Source: CAZGOM01 sp964542875
GTDB lineage: Bacteria > Planctomycetota > Phycisphaerae > Phycisphaerales > Phycisphaeraceae
Length of the DNA stretch: 32,529 nucleotides
Assembly: GCA_964542875.1 (NCBI GenBank)
Contig: CAZIWA010000060.1
Span: 1 to 32,529, forward strand
Direction: 5' to 3'
In this document: positions 1 through 8,046 of the stretch, piece by piece
How positions within the stretch are numbered: position 1 is the stretch's first letter
How the letters are laid out: each line of letters begins with the position of its first letter
Position numbers and translations under genes: made by a program
The notes under the pieces: generated by a model
Seen by the model: the letters and a program-made list of their open reading frames with translations, nothing else
Told to the model about the DNA's origin: nothing
Databases searched by the model: none

Positions 1-416
1 AGGGCGGGAAGCAGAAGATCACCCTCAAGAAGCTCTACCCGGGCTACGTGTTTGTTGAAATGCGCCTGGAACCGGATGGGCGCATTCCGCAGGACGTGTT
101 CTTCCTGATCAAGGAAACCACGGGCGTGGGCGACTTCATCGGCACCGCAGGCCGGCCGAGCCCGATGGAACTGCCGGAAATCGAAAAGATGCACCAGGCT
201 TCCAAGCCGGTGGACGAGTCTCCGACGGTCAAGATGGAGTTCCAGAAGGGCGACCACATCAAGATCAAGGAAGGCCCCTTCGAGAACATGGAAGGTACGG
301 TCGACGAGCTTCTGCCTCAGCAGGGCAAGGTGCGCGTGATCGTGACGATCTTCGGGCGCGCGACGCCGATCGAGCTGGAATACTGGCTGATCGAAAAGTT
401 CGACGAAGAGAAGTAA
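1..416 (+). CDS. nusG: Transcription termination/antitermination factor NusG, C-terminal part
   Basis: NusG binds RNA polymerase and couples it to Rho, to antitermination factors or to ribosomal protein S10. The gene is cut by the left edge of the window. The open frame runs from base 3 and the stop is TAA at 414-416. The visible protein begins in the NusG N-terminal (NGN) domain: the segment LYPGYVFVEM is a family hallmark, followed by the VGDFIGTAGRPSPM region. After a short linker comes a KOW domain, with FQKGDHIKIKEGPFENMEG and then LEYWLIEKFDEEK at the C terminus. The GTG at 48 is internal to the conserved domain and is not the start. Codons are often C-ending (GAC, ATC, TTC), unlike most genes here, as expected for a well-expressed gene. 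Neighbours such as rplK, usually next to nusG, would lie outside the window; here the gene is followed by a terminator. Confidence 0.95.
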   Translation, partial: GGKQKITLKKLYPGYVFVEMRLEPDGRIPQDVFFLIKETTGVGDFIGTAGRPSPMELPEIEKMHQASKPVDESPTVKMEFQKGDHIKIKEGPFENMEGTVDELLPQQGKVRVIVTIFGRATPIELEYWLIEKFDEEK

Positions 417-438
417 AGAACGAGATCGAATTTGATGC

Positions 439-471
439 AAGGGACGTCCGATTGGGCGTCCCTTGTTTTTT
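439..471 (+). terminator. Rho-independent terminator after nusG
   Basis: An 11-bp stem (439-449 with 454-464, one G-T wobble) closes a four-base loop GATT and is followed by a T-run at 466-471, with a second T-run beginning at 478. It starts 22 bases after the nusG stop and marks the end of that transcription unit. Confidence 0.85.
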
Positions 472-536
472 GTGAAGTTTTTTTTGGCTGGATTCAAGAG
501 GATCGAAGATGATTGAAGGAATCATGGAGGTCTGAG

Positions 537-962
537 ATGGACACTTTTGATCTGGCGAGGTTTGTGACGGCGCAGGAAGCGGCTTATCAGCGGGCGCTGG
601 AGGAGATCCGGGCCGGGCGCAAGACGACGCATTGGATGTGGTTTATTTTTCCGCAGTTTCGTGGGTTGGGGCTGAGCCCGATGTCGATGATGTTTTCGAT
701 CAAGAGCGTGGACGAGGCGCGGGCATATCTGGCGCATCCGGTGCTGGGGGCGCGGCTGGTGGCGTGTGCGGAGGCGGTGCTGAGGGTGGAAGGGAAGAGC
801 GCGCGGGAGATTTTGGGGCCGCCTGACGATCAGAAATTGCAGAGTTGTGCGACGCTGTTTGCGGCGGTGGGCGAGAAGGGGAATGTGTTTGAGCAGGTGC
901 TGGAGAAGTATTTTGAAGGGTTGAAAGACGCGAAGACGGTGGAACTGATGAAGGGTGGGTGA
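537..962 (+). CDS. DUF1810 family protein
   Basis: A 141-residue soluble protein matching the DUF1810 family, whose function I do not know. Family hallmarks visible are FVTAQEAAYQRALEEIRAG near residue 10, THWMWFIFPQFRGLG around residues 30-45, then the ARAYLAHPVLGARL segment and the C-terminal FEQVLEKYF...D.KTVELM. Length is normal for the family. I chose the ATG at 537 because GGAGG (526-530) lies six bases upstream; an in-frame start further upstream at 513 would place this ribosome-binding site inside the gene. No signal peptide or membrane segment is visible. The gene stands alone after the nusG terminator, and a lipoprotein pseudogene follows 52 bases later. Confidence 0.85.
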   Translation: MDTFDLARFVTAQEAAYQRALEEIRAGRKTTHWMWFIFPQFRGLGLSPMSMMFSIKSVDEARAYLAHPVLGARLVACAEAVLRVEGKSAREILGPPDDQKLQSCATLFAAVGEKGNVFEQVLEKYFEGLKDAKTVELMKGG

Positions 963-1014
963 TGAAGCAGGCTTGGGCGATCCGTGGTGAGGCGATTCAA
1001 ACGAGGAGGTTGCC

Positions 1015-1604
1015 GTGCGATACGTTTTTATGCTGGTATTGATGTTGCTGGCGGGCGGACTGACGGGGTGTGCACAGGAAAAGATCGAGCGAACGCACAC
1101 GCCGGGGATGGTGGTGATTTTGCGGCATGGGGAGAAGCCGACACCGGAAGGGGTCGATCTCTCTGCGCGAGGAGAAGAGCGTGCGCGTGCGCTGGTGGAA
1201 GCATTTAAGAGCCGTCCGGAGTTGAATGTGAACGGGAAGCCGGTGGTGATTTATGCGATGGGGCCGGGTGGGGATGATGAATCACAGCGCCCGATGAAGA
1301 CGATGGAGCCGACAGCGCAGGCTTAGGCATTCCACTGGTGACGCGTTTTACGCATCTGGAGTACCGGGAAGTGGTGAAGGCGGTGTATGCCAACCCGGCA
1401 TACGAAGGCAAGACGGTGGTGGTGTGCTGGGAGCACCATGTGATACCGGATCTGGCGAAGGCGTTTGGGGTGAAGGATGCGCCTCGGTGGCATGAGAAGG
1501 TGTTTGATGAGTTCTGGATCATTCAATATCCGAATGGGAAGGCGCAGATGACGGTGGTGCCGGAGAGGGTGTTGGCGGGGGATCGCGGGGCGATGGCATT
1601 TTGA
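1015..1604 (+). pseudogene. Histidine-phosphatase family lipoprotein, interrupted by a frameshift
   Basis: The first frame (1015-1326) starts with GTG, preceded by AGGAGG at 1004-1009. It encodes a lipoprotein signal peptide with lipobox LTGC (Cys19), then VVILRHGEK (residues 33-41), the catalytic RHG motif of the histidine phosphatase (phosphoglycerate-mutase-like) superfamily. It stops at TAG 1324-1326. The rest of the domain continues in another frame from about 1320, reading LGIPLVTRFTHLEYREVV and then VVVCWEHHVIPDLAKAFG, which supplies the second catalytic-histidine region. It ends at 1604. Joining the two frames at about 1320-1323 restores one continuous domain, so a single base seems to have been lost (or two gained). 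Without correction the product lacks the second half of the active site. This could be a true inactivating mutation or an assembly error. Confidence 0.75.
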
Positions 1605-1718
1605 CGAGAGCCTGGGCGCCCGGGTGATCGCGAGGCAGGTGGCCGTGTGTCCATAGGAGGTGTAAAGGCGATTTCCTGGGGGACCAGCGGGGAGGTGATA
1701 AGTGGGCATGAATCGGTT

Positions 1719-1724
1719 TATAAT
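1719..1724 (+). promoter_or_regulatory. Consensus -10 element directly before the FG-GAP gene
   Basis: A perfect TATAAT lies nine bases before the ATG at 1734. A start of transcription about seven bases downstream would fall at or just before the ATG, so the mRNA would be nearly leaderless. No convincing -35 hexamer is visible at the usual distance. This is inference from spacing. Confidence 0.45.
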
Positions 1725-1733
1725 CGAGATATT

Positions 1734-3053
1734 ATGGAAAACAAGACGGCTCGTGAGGTGAGGTTTGAAGTGTCTGCGGCGAAGCCTGGGGTGCACCCGT
1801 GGATATGGAATGACGGCGGGCGGCATCAATACCTGCACGTGTACACCTTTCCCCGGTTTGGCGATGTGGACGGGGATGGGGAGATGGAAGTTTTGTACGT
1901 GAAGGGGTGCTTTGAGCAAGTGTGCTACAAGCTGGATGGGCGGCAACTGTGGCGGTATTTCGACCCGAGTTGCCCGGGGTTTGACCCGATCCGCGAAGAT
2001 TCCAACTGCCCGGTGATGGACTTTGATGGCGATGGGGTGGTGGAACTGGCGTGCTTCCGGAACATCGGCGGGCAAACTTGTTTTTGCATGGTGAACGCGA
2101 GGACCGGGGGATTGATCCGGGCGGTGCCGTTTGAGCCCAACCCGATGACGGTGGATACACGCGTATCGGTGGTGCCGGCGCGGCTGGATGGACCTGACAA
2201 ACAGTGGAACCTGGTGGTGAGCCGGGATTACTGGCGCATCGAGGTATACGACTGCCGGCTGAATTTACGGTTCTCGCGGGCGGTGCTGTCGATGGGACAC
2301 ACAACCGCGGTGGGGGACATGGATGGGTCAGGGCGGGATTGGATGTTCACGGGGACGCACCTGTTTAAGCCGGATGGGGAACTGGCGTGGGCGCGCATGG
2401 AGGTGCTGCTGGGGACCGAAGAAACGCACCCGGATTCTCACTTCATCGCGGACATCGACAACGATGGAAAGCAGGAACTGGTGGTGGCGACGGGGGCTCA
2501 TGTGCTGGAGCGGGACGGGAAGATTCGCTTCAAGCGGCCGGAACTGGTGCCGCATGCGCAGAGCGTGCGGCCGATGAAGCACGCGGGCGGAGTGCGCATG
2601 GCGTTTACCTCCATGCCCAATGCGGACGACAAAGATAAGTTCGTGATGTGGCGGGGAAGACGCCAGAAAAACGTGCAGTCACGGACGCTGATCATGGACT
2701 CTGACGGGGTGGTGAAGGCGAGCCTGGAGGGGGTGCATGTACCGCAGGCGGGAGACTGGGATGGGGACGGAGAGGATGAACTGTTCCTGTTGGATCACGG
2801 CTTTAAGCACATGAACGTGTGGAAGCAGGATGGAAGCCTGGCGGGAAAGATCGATATTCAAGAGACGGTGTTCGCATCGGACATGGTGGTGGGGCCGGTG
2901 CTGCCGACGCAATGGGCGCGCGGCGAGCAACTGGTGACGCATGCGTGGAACGAGGATGAGAGCCGGGTGTGGTGCGTGATCAACGAAAACCCGTATGCGC
3001 GGGGCGTGGTGAAGCCGGATGCGGCGGGGCTGGCGCGGTATACGTGTTATTGA
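1734..3053 (+). CDS. FG-GAP/VCBS-repeat beta-propeller protein with calcium-binding loops
   Basis: A 439-residue protein built from repeated blades carrying acidic DxDGDG-type loops: DVDGDGEME (from residue 44), DFDGDGVVE, DMDGSGRD, DIDNDGKQE and DWDGDGEDE. Such loops bind calcium in FG-GAP/VCBS propellers, including those of polysaccharide lyases and integrin-like proteins. No signal peptide or membrane segment can be seen, so the protein looks cytoplasmic, which is unusual because these propellers are mostly secreted. The frame is open upstream to 1647, but I prefer the ATG at 1734: protein-like sequence begins there and a TATAAT sits at 1719-1724. There is no Shine-Dalgarno sequence before it, consistent with leaderless translation. 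The substrate is unknown. Rhamnogalacturonan-lyase-like propellers are one possible relative, but I cannot show catalytic residues. Confidence 0.75.
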   Translation: MENKTAREVRFEVSAAKPGVHPWIWNDGGRHQYLHVYTFPRFGDVDGDGEMEVLYVKGCFEQVCYKLDGRQLWRYFDPSCPGFDPIREDSNCPVMDFDGDGVVELACFRNIGGQTCFCMVNARTGGLIRAVPFEPNPMTVDTRVSVVPARLDGPDKQWNLVVSRDYWRIEVYDCRLNLRFSRAVLSMGHTTAVGDMDGSGRDWMFTGTHLFKPDGELAWARMEVLLGTEETHPDSHFIADIDNDGKQELVVATGAHVLERDGKIRFKRPELVPHAQSVRPMKHAGGVRMAFTSMPNADDKDKFVMWRGRRQKNVQSRTLIMDSDGVVKASLEGVHVPQAGDWDGDGEDELFLLDHGFKHMNVWKQDGSLAGKIDIQETVFASDMVVGPVLPTQWARGEQLVTHAWNEDESRVWCVINENPYARGVVKPDAAGLARYTCY

Positions 3054-3196
3054 TTTATACTGGTGCATTGCGATTTGGGACTTTTGAGTAATCCGTCGAC
3101 AAAAAACCCACACCTGCGCCTTTTGCCCGATGGGGAGAAGGATTGAGGGAGCGGGAGGGGATTATTCAGAGGTTTCATGTGATTTTTTGAGGCGGC

Positions 3197-3292
3197 ATGA
3201 AAGATCTTTATTTCCTGTTGATGATCGTTGGCTTCTTCGCCTTGACTTGGGCGTATGTGCGGTTGTGCGCATCCTTAGCAAGGGGCAAGTGA
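3197..3292 (+). CDS. 31-residue single-span membrane peptide leading the kdp operon
   Basis: The peptide begins MKDLYFLLMIVGFFALTWAY and ends RLCASLARGK: one hydrophobic span of about 18 residues followed by a short basic tail. A weak ribosome-binding site (TTGAGGCGGC) precedes the ATG. The stop at 3290-3292 is one base from the kdpF start, so the two are almost certainly co-transcribed and probably translationally coupled. From memory, similar tiny hydrophobic frames with a TW.xVRLC-like end occur ahead of kdpF in several phyla and are often left unannotated. A role as an accessory subunit of the Kdp pump, like KdpF, is an inference from position and shape only. Confidence 0.65.
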   Translation: MKDLYFLLMIVGFFALTWAYVRLCASLARGK

Positions 3293-3293
3293 G

Positions 3294-3386
3294 ATGGCTT
3301 TTCTTTACATCATCAGCACGGTCGCAGCGGTGTTACTGCTGATTTATCTGTTGGTGGCGCTGCTTAAACCGGAGCACTTTTCTTGA
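3294..3386 (+). CDS. kdpF: KdpF, small stabilising subunit of the Kdp K+ ATPase
   Basis: A 30-residue, single-span hydrophobic peptide beginning MAFLYIISTVAAVLLLIYLL and ending KPEHFS. This is the typical KdpF form: a short N terminus, one helix, then a KPE-F ending. KdpF binds at the lipid-facing side of the KdpABC complex and stabilises it. The ATG lies one base after the upstream peptide's stop. Its own TGA (3384-3386) overlaps the TTG start of kdpA, so translation is tightly coupled. Confidence 0.85.
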   Translation: MAFLYIISTVAAVLLLIYLLVALLKPEHFS

Positions 3387-5338
3387 TCGGCTCCTACCTT
3401 CAAATCGTGTTTTTCCTGGGGGCGTTATTTTTGCTGTTCCGCCCGCTGGGCACGTACATGGCGCGGGTTTACCAGGGGGAGTGGACCTGGCTGGACGCGG
3501 TGCTTGGGCCCGTGGAACGGGTGATGTACCGGATCGCGGGGGTGAAGGCCCGGGAGGAGATGGACTGGCAGCGTTATGCCATGTGCCTGATCATCTTCAA
3601 CTGCGCGCACATTCTGCTGGCGTACCTGCTGCTGCGCACGCAAGGCGTGCAGCCGGGAAACATCTACGGGATGCTGGCTTTCCGGCCTGACCTGGCGTTC
3701 AACAGCGCGCTGACCTTCATGACCAATACCGGGTGGCAGGCGTATGTGCCGGAATCGCAGGCGACGGTCGTGACGAACATGGTGGTGTTTGTTTCCCAGA
3801 GCTTCATGTGCGCGGCGACGGGCATGAGCGTGCTGGCGGTGATGGGTCGGGCGATGCACCGATCGGCGAGCAAGACGATCGGGAATTTCTGGGTGGACCT
3901 GACACGGAGCTTTCTTTACATCCTGCTGCCGGCGTCGATGATTTTGGCCGGGATCATTATTTCACAGGGTGTTCCGCAGACGTACGCCAGCAACATCACG
4001 GTGCCGGTGTACCCGCAGCCAGCGGCGGCGCAGGCGGATCGTCCAGCCCAGGAACTGGTGATGGGGCCTGCGGCATCGCTGGTGGCGATCAAGCAGTTGA
4101 GTACGGCCGGGGGCGGGTTTTACTTTGCCAATTCGGCGCATCCGCTGGAGAACCCGACGCCGATTTCCAACTATTTCGAGATGCTTTCGCTGGTGCTGAT
4201 CCCGGGGATTTTGAGTTATACGTTCGGCAAAATGGCGGGGGACACGCGGCAGGGATGGGCGATGTTCGCGGTGATGCTGCTGCTGTATTGCGCGTTTTTG
4301 CCGATGAGCCTGGCCGCGGAACAGGGGGGCAACCCGCATCTGGACATGCTGGGGGTGGATCAATCGATCCGGACGCACTCGCCCGGCGGAAACATGGAGG
4401 GGAAGGAGACCCGATTCGGCATTGTGAACACATCGCTGTGGGCGCTGGCGACAACGGGCACGGGCAACGGCGCGGTGAACAGCATGCACGGGTCGCTGAT
4501 GCCGATGTCGATTTTGTGCCTGATGTGGCTGATGCAGCTTGGGGAGGTTGTGTTTGGAGGGATCGGGTCGGGGATCTGCGCGGTGATCGTGTTTGCGATC
4601 ACGACGGTGTTTGTGTGCGGGCTGATGGTGGGGCGCAGCCCGGAATACCTGGGGAAGAAGATTGATGCCTTCGACATGAAAATGGTGTCGCTGGTGCTGC
4701 TGGCGATGCCGGTGTGCGTGCTGGTGGGGACCGCGGTGGCGGTGTCGACAGATGCGGGACGGGCGGCGGCATTCAGCCCCGGTCCGCGGGGTTTTTCAGA
4801 GATTCTTTATGCCTATACCTCCTCGGCGAACACCAACGGAAGCGCGATGGCGGGGTTGTCAGCGGATAATGCGTTTTACAATGTGACCCTGGGGCTGGCC
4901 ATGCTGTTTGGCCGGTACTGGGCGCTGGTGCCCATGCTGGCGCTGGCGGGGAACATGGCCGCCAAGCGTAAAGCGGTGATTGGGCCCAGCGCGGTGGCGA
5001 CGCACAGACCGACGTTTGTGGTGCTGATGCTGGTGGTGATCGTGGTGAGCTCGCTGATTTTCGTGCCGGCGCTTTCCCTGGGCCCGGTGGCTGACCATTT
5101 TCATCTGGACAAGCCGATGCCGGAGATACAGACGCCGGTGCGGCCGGAGGTGGAGGAGAAGAAGGATGCCGGGGCAGGTGGGGAGGCAAGTGAGACGCGA
5201 GTGGAAACCGGTCATGGCCTTGGGTCACAGGTTGCCCTGCGAAAAGATGAAGAACGACATGCTTACGCGGACGAAAGCGTGGCGCACGGAGGAGAGAGAA
5301 TCAGGGAAGCGGGCGTGAAGGGGGTTGGGCATGAGTAA
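3383..5338 (+). CDS. kdpA: KdpA, K+-translocating subunit, with an extended C-terminal tail
   Basis: KdpA forms the potassium channel-like pore of the high-affinity KdpFABC pump in the inner membrane. The sequence starts MIGSYLQIVFFLGALFLLFR and has about ten hydrophobic spans. Pore-loop signatures are present: FMTNTGWQAYVPE, ATTGTGNGAVNSMHG, and YTSSANTNGSAMAGL near the third and fourth loops. The TTG start at 3383 overlaps the kdpF stop, and the stop overlaps the kdpB start by eight bases. At 651 residues it is longer than the roughly 560-600 usual for the family. The normal end (LSLGPVADHF) is followed by about 78 hydrophilic, charged residues rich in Glu, Gly, Ala and His, with no membrane span. 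The tail is in frame and not a fusion to any domain I recognise. Confidence 0.95.
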   Translation: MIGSYLQIVFFLGALFLLFRPLGTYMARVYQGEWTWLDAVLGPVERVMYRIAGVKAREEMDWQRYAMCLIIFNCAHILLAYLLLRTQGVQPGNIYGMLAFRPDLAFNSALTFMTNTGWQAYVPESQATVVTNMVVFVSQSFMCAATGMSVLAVMGRAMHRSASKTIGNFWVDLTRSFLYILLPASMILAGIIISQGVPQTYASNITVPVYPQPAAAQADRPAQELVMGPAASLVAIKQLSTAGGGFYFANSAHPLENPTPISNYFEMLSLVLIPGILSYTFGKMAGDTRQGWAMFAVMLLLYCAFLPMSLAAEQGGNPHLDMLGVDQSIRTHSPGGNMEGKETRFGIVNTSLWALATTGTGNGAVNSMHGSLMPMSILCLMWLMQLGEVVFGGIGSGICAVIVFAITTVFVCGLMVGRSPEYLGKKIDAFDMKMVSLVLLAMPVCVLVGTAVAVSTDAGRAAAFSPGPRGFSEILYAYTSSANTNGSAMAGLSADNAFYNVTLGLAMLFGRYWALVPMLALAGNMAAKRKAVIGPSAVATHRPTFVVLMLVVIVVSSLIFVPALSLGPVADHFHLDKPMPEIQTPVRPEVEEKKDAGAGGEASETRVETGHGLGSQVALRKDEERHAYADESVAHGGERIREAGVKGVGHE

Positions 5339-7418
5339 GACACAGGCACCCAGGCCGCTGTACGACCCGCCGATGATGCGCAGGGCGATGATCGAGGCGT
5401 TGATCAAGCTGGACCCGAGGATTCAGGTGAAGAATCCTCTGGTGTTTATCTGCGGCGTGGGCAGCGTGGTGACGACGGCGCTGTTTTTTCAGGATTTGTT
5501 TTCAAGCAATGCGGATTCGCCGTGGTGGTGGGCGCTTTCGATCACGGTGTGGCTGTGGTTCACACAGTTGTTCTCCAACTTTGCGGAGGCTATCGCGGAA
5601 CTGCGGGGCAAGGCGCAGGCGGACTCCCTGCGCAAGACACGGCGGGACGTGGTCGCGTTCCTCTGCGATGAACCCAAGTTTGATTCGCCGACCAGGCAGA
5701 TGCCGGGCTCGAAGCTCAAGTCCGGCGATTTTGTGATCGTGAAGGCCGGGGAGATTATTCCGGGCGACGGCACGGTCATCGACGGCGTGGCGTCGGTGGA
5801 TGAAAGTACGATCACGGGGGAAAGCGCGCCGGTGATCCGGGAGTCCGGGTCGGATCGTTCGCATGTGACGGGCGGGACGCGGGTGCTTTCGGATTGGCTG
5901 ATCGTGCGGATCACCGCCAACCAGGGCGAGGCGTTTCTGGACCGGATGATCAACCTGGTGGAAGGGGCCAAGCGCCAGCGGACGCCCAATGAGATCGCGC
6001 TGACGGTGTTCCTGGTGGCGCAGACGATCACCTACCTGCTGGCGTGCATGACGCTGCTGCCGTTTTCGCTTTATTCGGCGTGGGTGTCGCCCTCGGGCGG
6101 GAGCGTGGTGTCAGTGGCGGCGCTGGTGACGCTGTTTGTGAGCCTTGCGCCGACGACGATCGGCGGGCTGATGTCGGCGATCGGCATCGCGGGCATGGAC
6201 CGGCTGATCCAGGCGAATGTGGTGGCCACTTCCGGGCGCGCGGTGGAGATCGCGGGGGATGTGGATGTGCTGCTGTTGGACAAGACCGGCACGATCACCA
6301 TGGGCAACCGGCAGGCGACGGCGTTCATCACCGGGCCGGGGGTACACATTCCTGAACTGGCCGATGCGGCGCAGCTTTCATCGCTGGCCGATGAGACGCC
6401 TGAAGGGCGGAGCATCGTGGTGCTGGCCAAGGAGAGCTACGGGCTGCGCGGGCGGGATCTTTTGGACCTGCGGGCGCGGTTTATTCCGTTTAGCGCGCAG
6501 ACGCGCATGTCCGGCGTCGATCTGGCGGGCAGGGAGATCAGAAAAGGTTCCGCAGATGCGATCGAGGCGTATGTGAAGGCGAATAAGGGGATTTATCCGG
6601 CTCAAGTGCGCGAGACGGTGGAGCTGGTGGCGCGCCAGGGCGGGACGCCGCTGGTGGTGGCGGAGCGGGGGCGTGTGCTTGGCGTGGTGCACTTGAAGGA
6701 CGTGGTGAAGGGGGGCATCAAGGAGCGCTTTGCCGAGCTGAGGCGGATGGGGATCAAGACGGTGATGATCACGGGGGACAATCCGCTGACGGCGGCGGCG
6801 ATCGCCGCGGAGGCCGGGGTGGATGACTTCCTGGCTGAGGCGACGCCTGAGCGCAAGCTGGAACTGATTCAGAAATACCAGGCCGACGGCAAGCTGGTGG
6901 CGATGACCGGGGACGGCGCCAATGACGCGCCGGCATTGGCGCAGGCCGATGTGGCGGTGGCGATGAACTCAGGCTCGCAGGCTGCGCGTGAAGCGTGCAA
7001 CATGGTGGATTTGGATTCCAATCCGACGAAGCTGATTGAGATCGTGCAGATCGGCAAGCAGCTTTTGATGACCCGGGGATCGCTGACGACGTTCAGCATG
7101 ACCAACGATGTGGCGAAATATTTTGCGATCATTCCAGCGGCGTTCAGCGTGAACTATCCGGAGTTGGACAAGCTGGATGTGATGGACCTGGCTTCGCCGC
7201 AGAGCGCGATTCTGTCATGCGTGATTTTCAACGCACTGGCGATCATGCTGCTGATTCCGCTGGCGCTGCGGGGTGTGCGGTACCGGCCGGGGAACACGGA
7301 CGATATTTTGCGCAGGAACATCTGGGTGTATGGCCTGGCGGGGCTGATCATGCCGTTTATCGGGATCAAGATGATTGACAAAGTGCTGGAGTTCATCGGC
7401 CTGGTGACGAGGGTGTAA
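5331..7418 (+). CDS. kdpB: KdpB, ATPase (P-type) subunit of the Kdp K+ pump
   Basis: KdpB hydrolyses ATP to drive K+ uptake through KdpA. The 695-residue length is normal. Visible P-type ATPase motifs are TGES (residues 162-165, actuator domain, including the serine that is inhibited by phosphorylation in E. coli), DKTGT with the phosphorylated aspartate D317, MITGDNPLT, and GDGANDAPALAQADVAVAM at the hinge. Several membrane spans surround these. The N terminus (PRPLYDPPMMRRAMIEALIKL) is typical. I chose ATG 5331 over the in-frame TTG at 5325 because it is the stronger start codon and lies seven bases after a purine-rich AAGGGGG. It overlaps kdpA by eight bases and its stop overlaps the kdpC start (TAATG). 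Confidence 0.97.
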   Translation: MSKTQAPRPLYDPPMMRRAMIEALIKLDPRIQVKNPLVFICGVGSVVTTALFFQDLFSSNADSPWWWALSITVWLWFTQLFSNFAEAIAELRGKAQADSLRKTRRDVVAFLCDEPKFDSPTRQMPGSKLKSGDFVIVKAGEIIPGDGTVIDGVASVDESTITGESAPVIRESGSDRSHVTGGTRVLSDWLIVRITANQGEAFLDRMINLVEGAKRQRTPNEIALTVFLVAQTITYLLACMTLLPFSLYSAWVSPSGGSVVSVAALVTLFVSLAPTTIGGLMSAIGIAGMDRLIQANVVATSGRAVEIAGDVDVLLLDKTGTITMGNRQATAFITGPGVHIPELADAAQLSSLADETPEGRSIVVLAKESYGLRGRDLLDLRARFIPFSAQTRMSGVDLAGREIRKGSADAIEAYVKANKGIYPAQVRETVELVARQGGTPLVVAERGRVLGVVHLKDVVKGGIKERFAELRRMGIKTVMITGDNPLTAAAIAAEAGVDDFLAEATPERKLELIQKYQADGKLVAMTGDGANDAPALAQADVAVAMNSGSQAAREACNMVDLDSNPTKLIEIVQIGKQLLMTRGSLTTFSMTNDVAKYFAIIPAAFSVNYPELDKLDVMDLASPQSAILSCVIFNALAIMLLIPLALRGVRYRPGNTDDILRRNIWVYGLAGLIMPFIGIKMIDKVLEFIGLVTRV

Positions 7419-8026
7419 TGCTCAAGGAAGTCAAAACCGGTGTCGTGCTGCTGCTGCTGATTGTTTTTCTTTCAGCAGGGGTTTATCCGGCCATCATGGC
7501 TGGGTATGCGTGGTTGTTTTTCCGGAATGTCTCCAGCGGGCATCTGGTGACTGATCCCGCGACGGGGAAGGTGGTCGGGTCGCGATTGATCGGCCAGCAT
7601 TTTGATGATCCGATTTACTTTTACGGACGCCCGAGCGCGAGCAAGCCGCGGCCTTATACGCCGTACGACAGCAAGAGCGGCGCGGCGTCCGGCGGGTCCA
7701 ACATGGGGCCCAACGATGTGCGGCTGGTGGGGACGATCAAAGGCCGGGTGGAACGGCTGCGGCGAGAAGACCCAGGGAACCCAAGGCCAGTGCCGGTGGA
7801 ACTGGTGACGGCGTCGGGCTCCGGGCTGGACCCGGATATTTCGCCTGATGCGGCGTATTACCAGGCGGGGCGGGTGGCAAGGCTTCGCGGGGCGGTGGTG
7901 GAACAGGTCAACGCGCTGATCGCCGAGCATGAGCAGCCGAGAGACCTTGGGATTTTGGGTGAGCCAAGGGTGAATGTGCTGGAGTTGAACATGGCGCTGG
8001 ATGCGAAGTTTCCGGTGAAGAGGTAG
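7418..8026 (+). CDS. kdpC: KdpC, chaperone-like subunit of the Kdp K+ pump
   Basis: KdpC is anchored by one N-terminal membrane helix (EVKTGVVLLLLIVFLSAGVY) and has a periplasmic domain that supports ATP binding by KdpB. Family signatures seen are SRLIGQHFDDPIYFYGRPSA, SGGSNMGPND, ASGSGLDPDISPDAAYYQ and the C-terminal PRVNVLELNMALD. The 202-residue length is usual. Its ATG shares a base with the kdpB stop. No kdpD or kdpE sensor/regulator follows; the next gene is the unrelated elbB, so control of the operon must come from elsewhere or from sites I could not identify. Confidence 0.96.
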   Translation: MLKEVKTGVVLLLLIVFLSAGVYPAIMAGYAWLFFRNVSSGHLVTDPATGKVVGSRLIGQHFDDPIYFYGRPSASKPRPYTPYDSKSGAASGGSNMGPNDVRLVGTIKGRVERLRREDPGNPRPVPVELVTASGSGLDPDISPDAAYYQAGRVARLRGAVVEQVNALIAEHEQPRDLGILGEPRVNVLELNMALDAKFPVKR

Positions 8027-8046
8027 GGATGTGGGATTTTTGGGGG

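Noticed and set aside
1647..1733. Upstream start for the FG-GAP gene, with AGGAGGTG near 1655
   Set aside because: The Shine-Dalgarno-like word lies after the possible GTG start and no ATG, GTG or TTG follows at the right distance in frame; the added residues are not protein-like.
3054..3196. Possible c-di-AMP or other riboswitch ahead of kdp
   Set aside because: No recognisable conserved core or nested stems; only a weak TATACT (3056-3061) could be a promoter element.
3733..4665. 310-residue frame inside kdpA
   Set aside because: Overlaps the conserved KdpA frame; composition is that of a shifted GC-rich frame.
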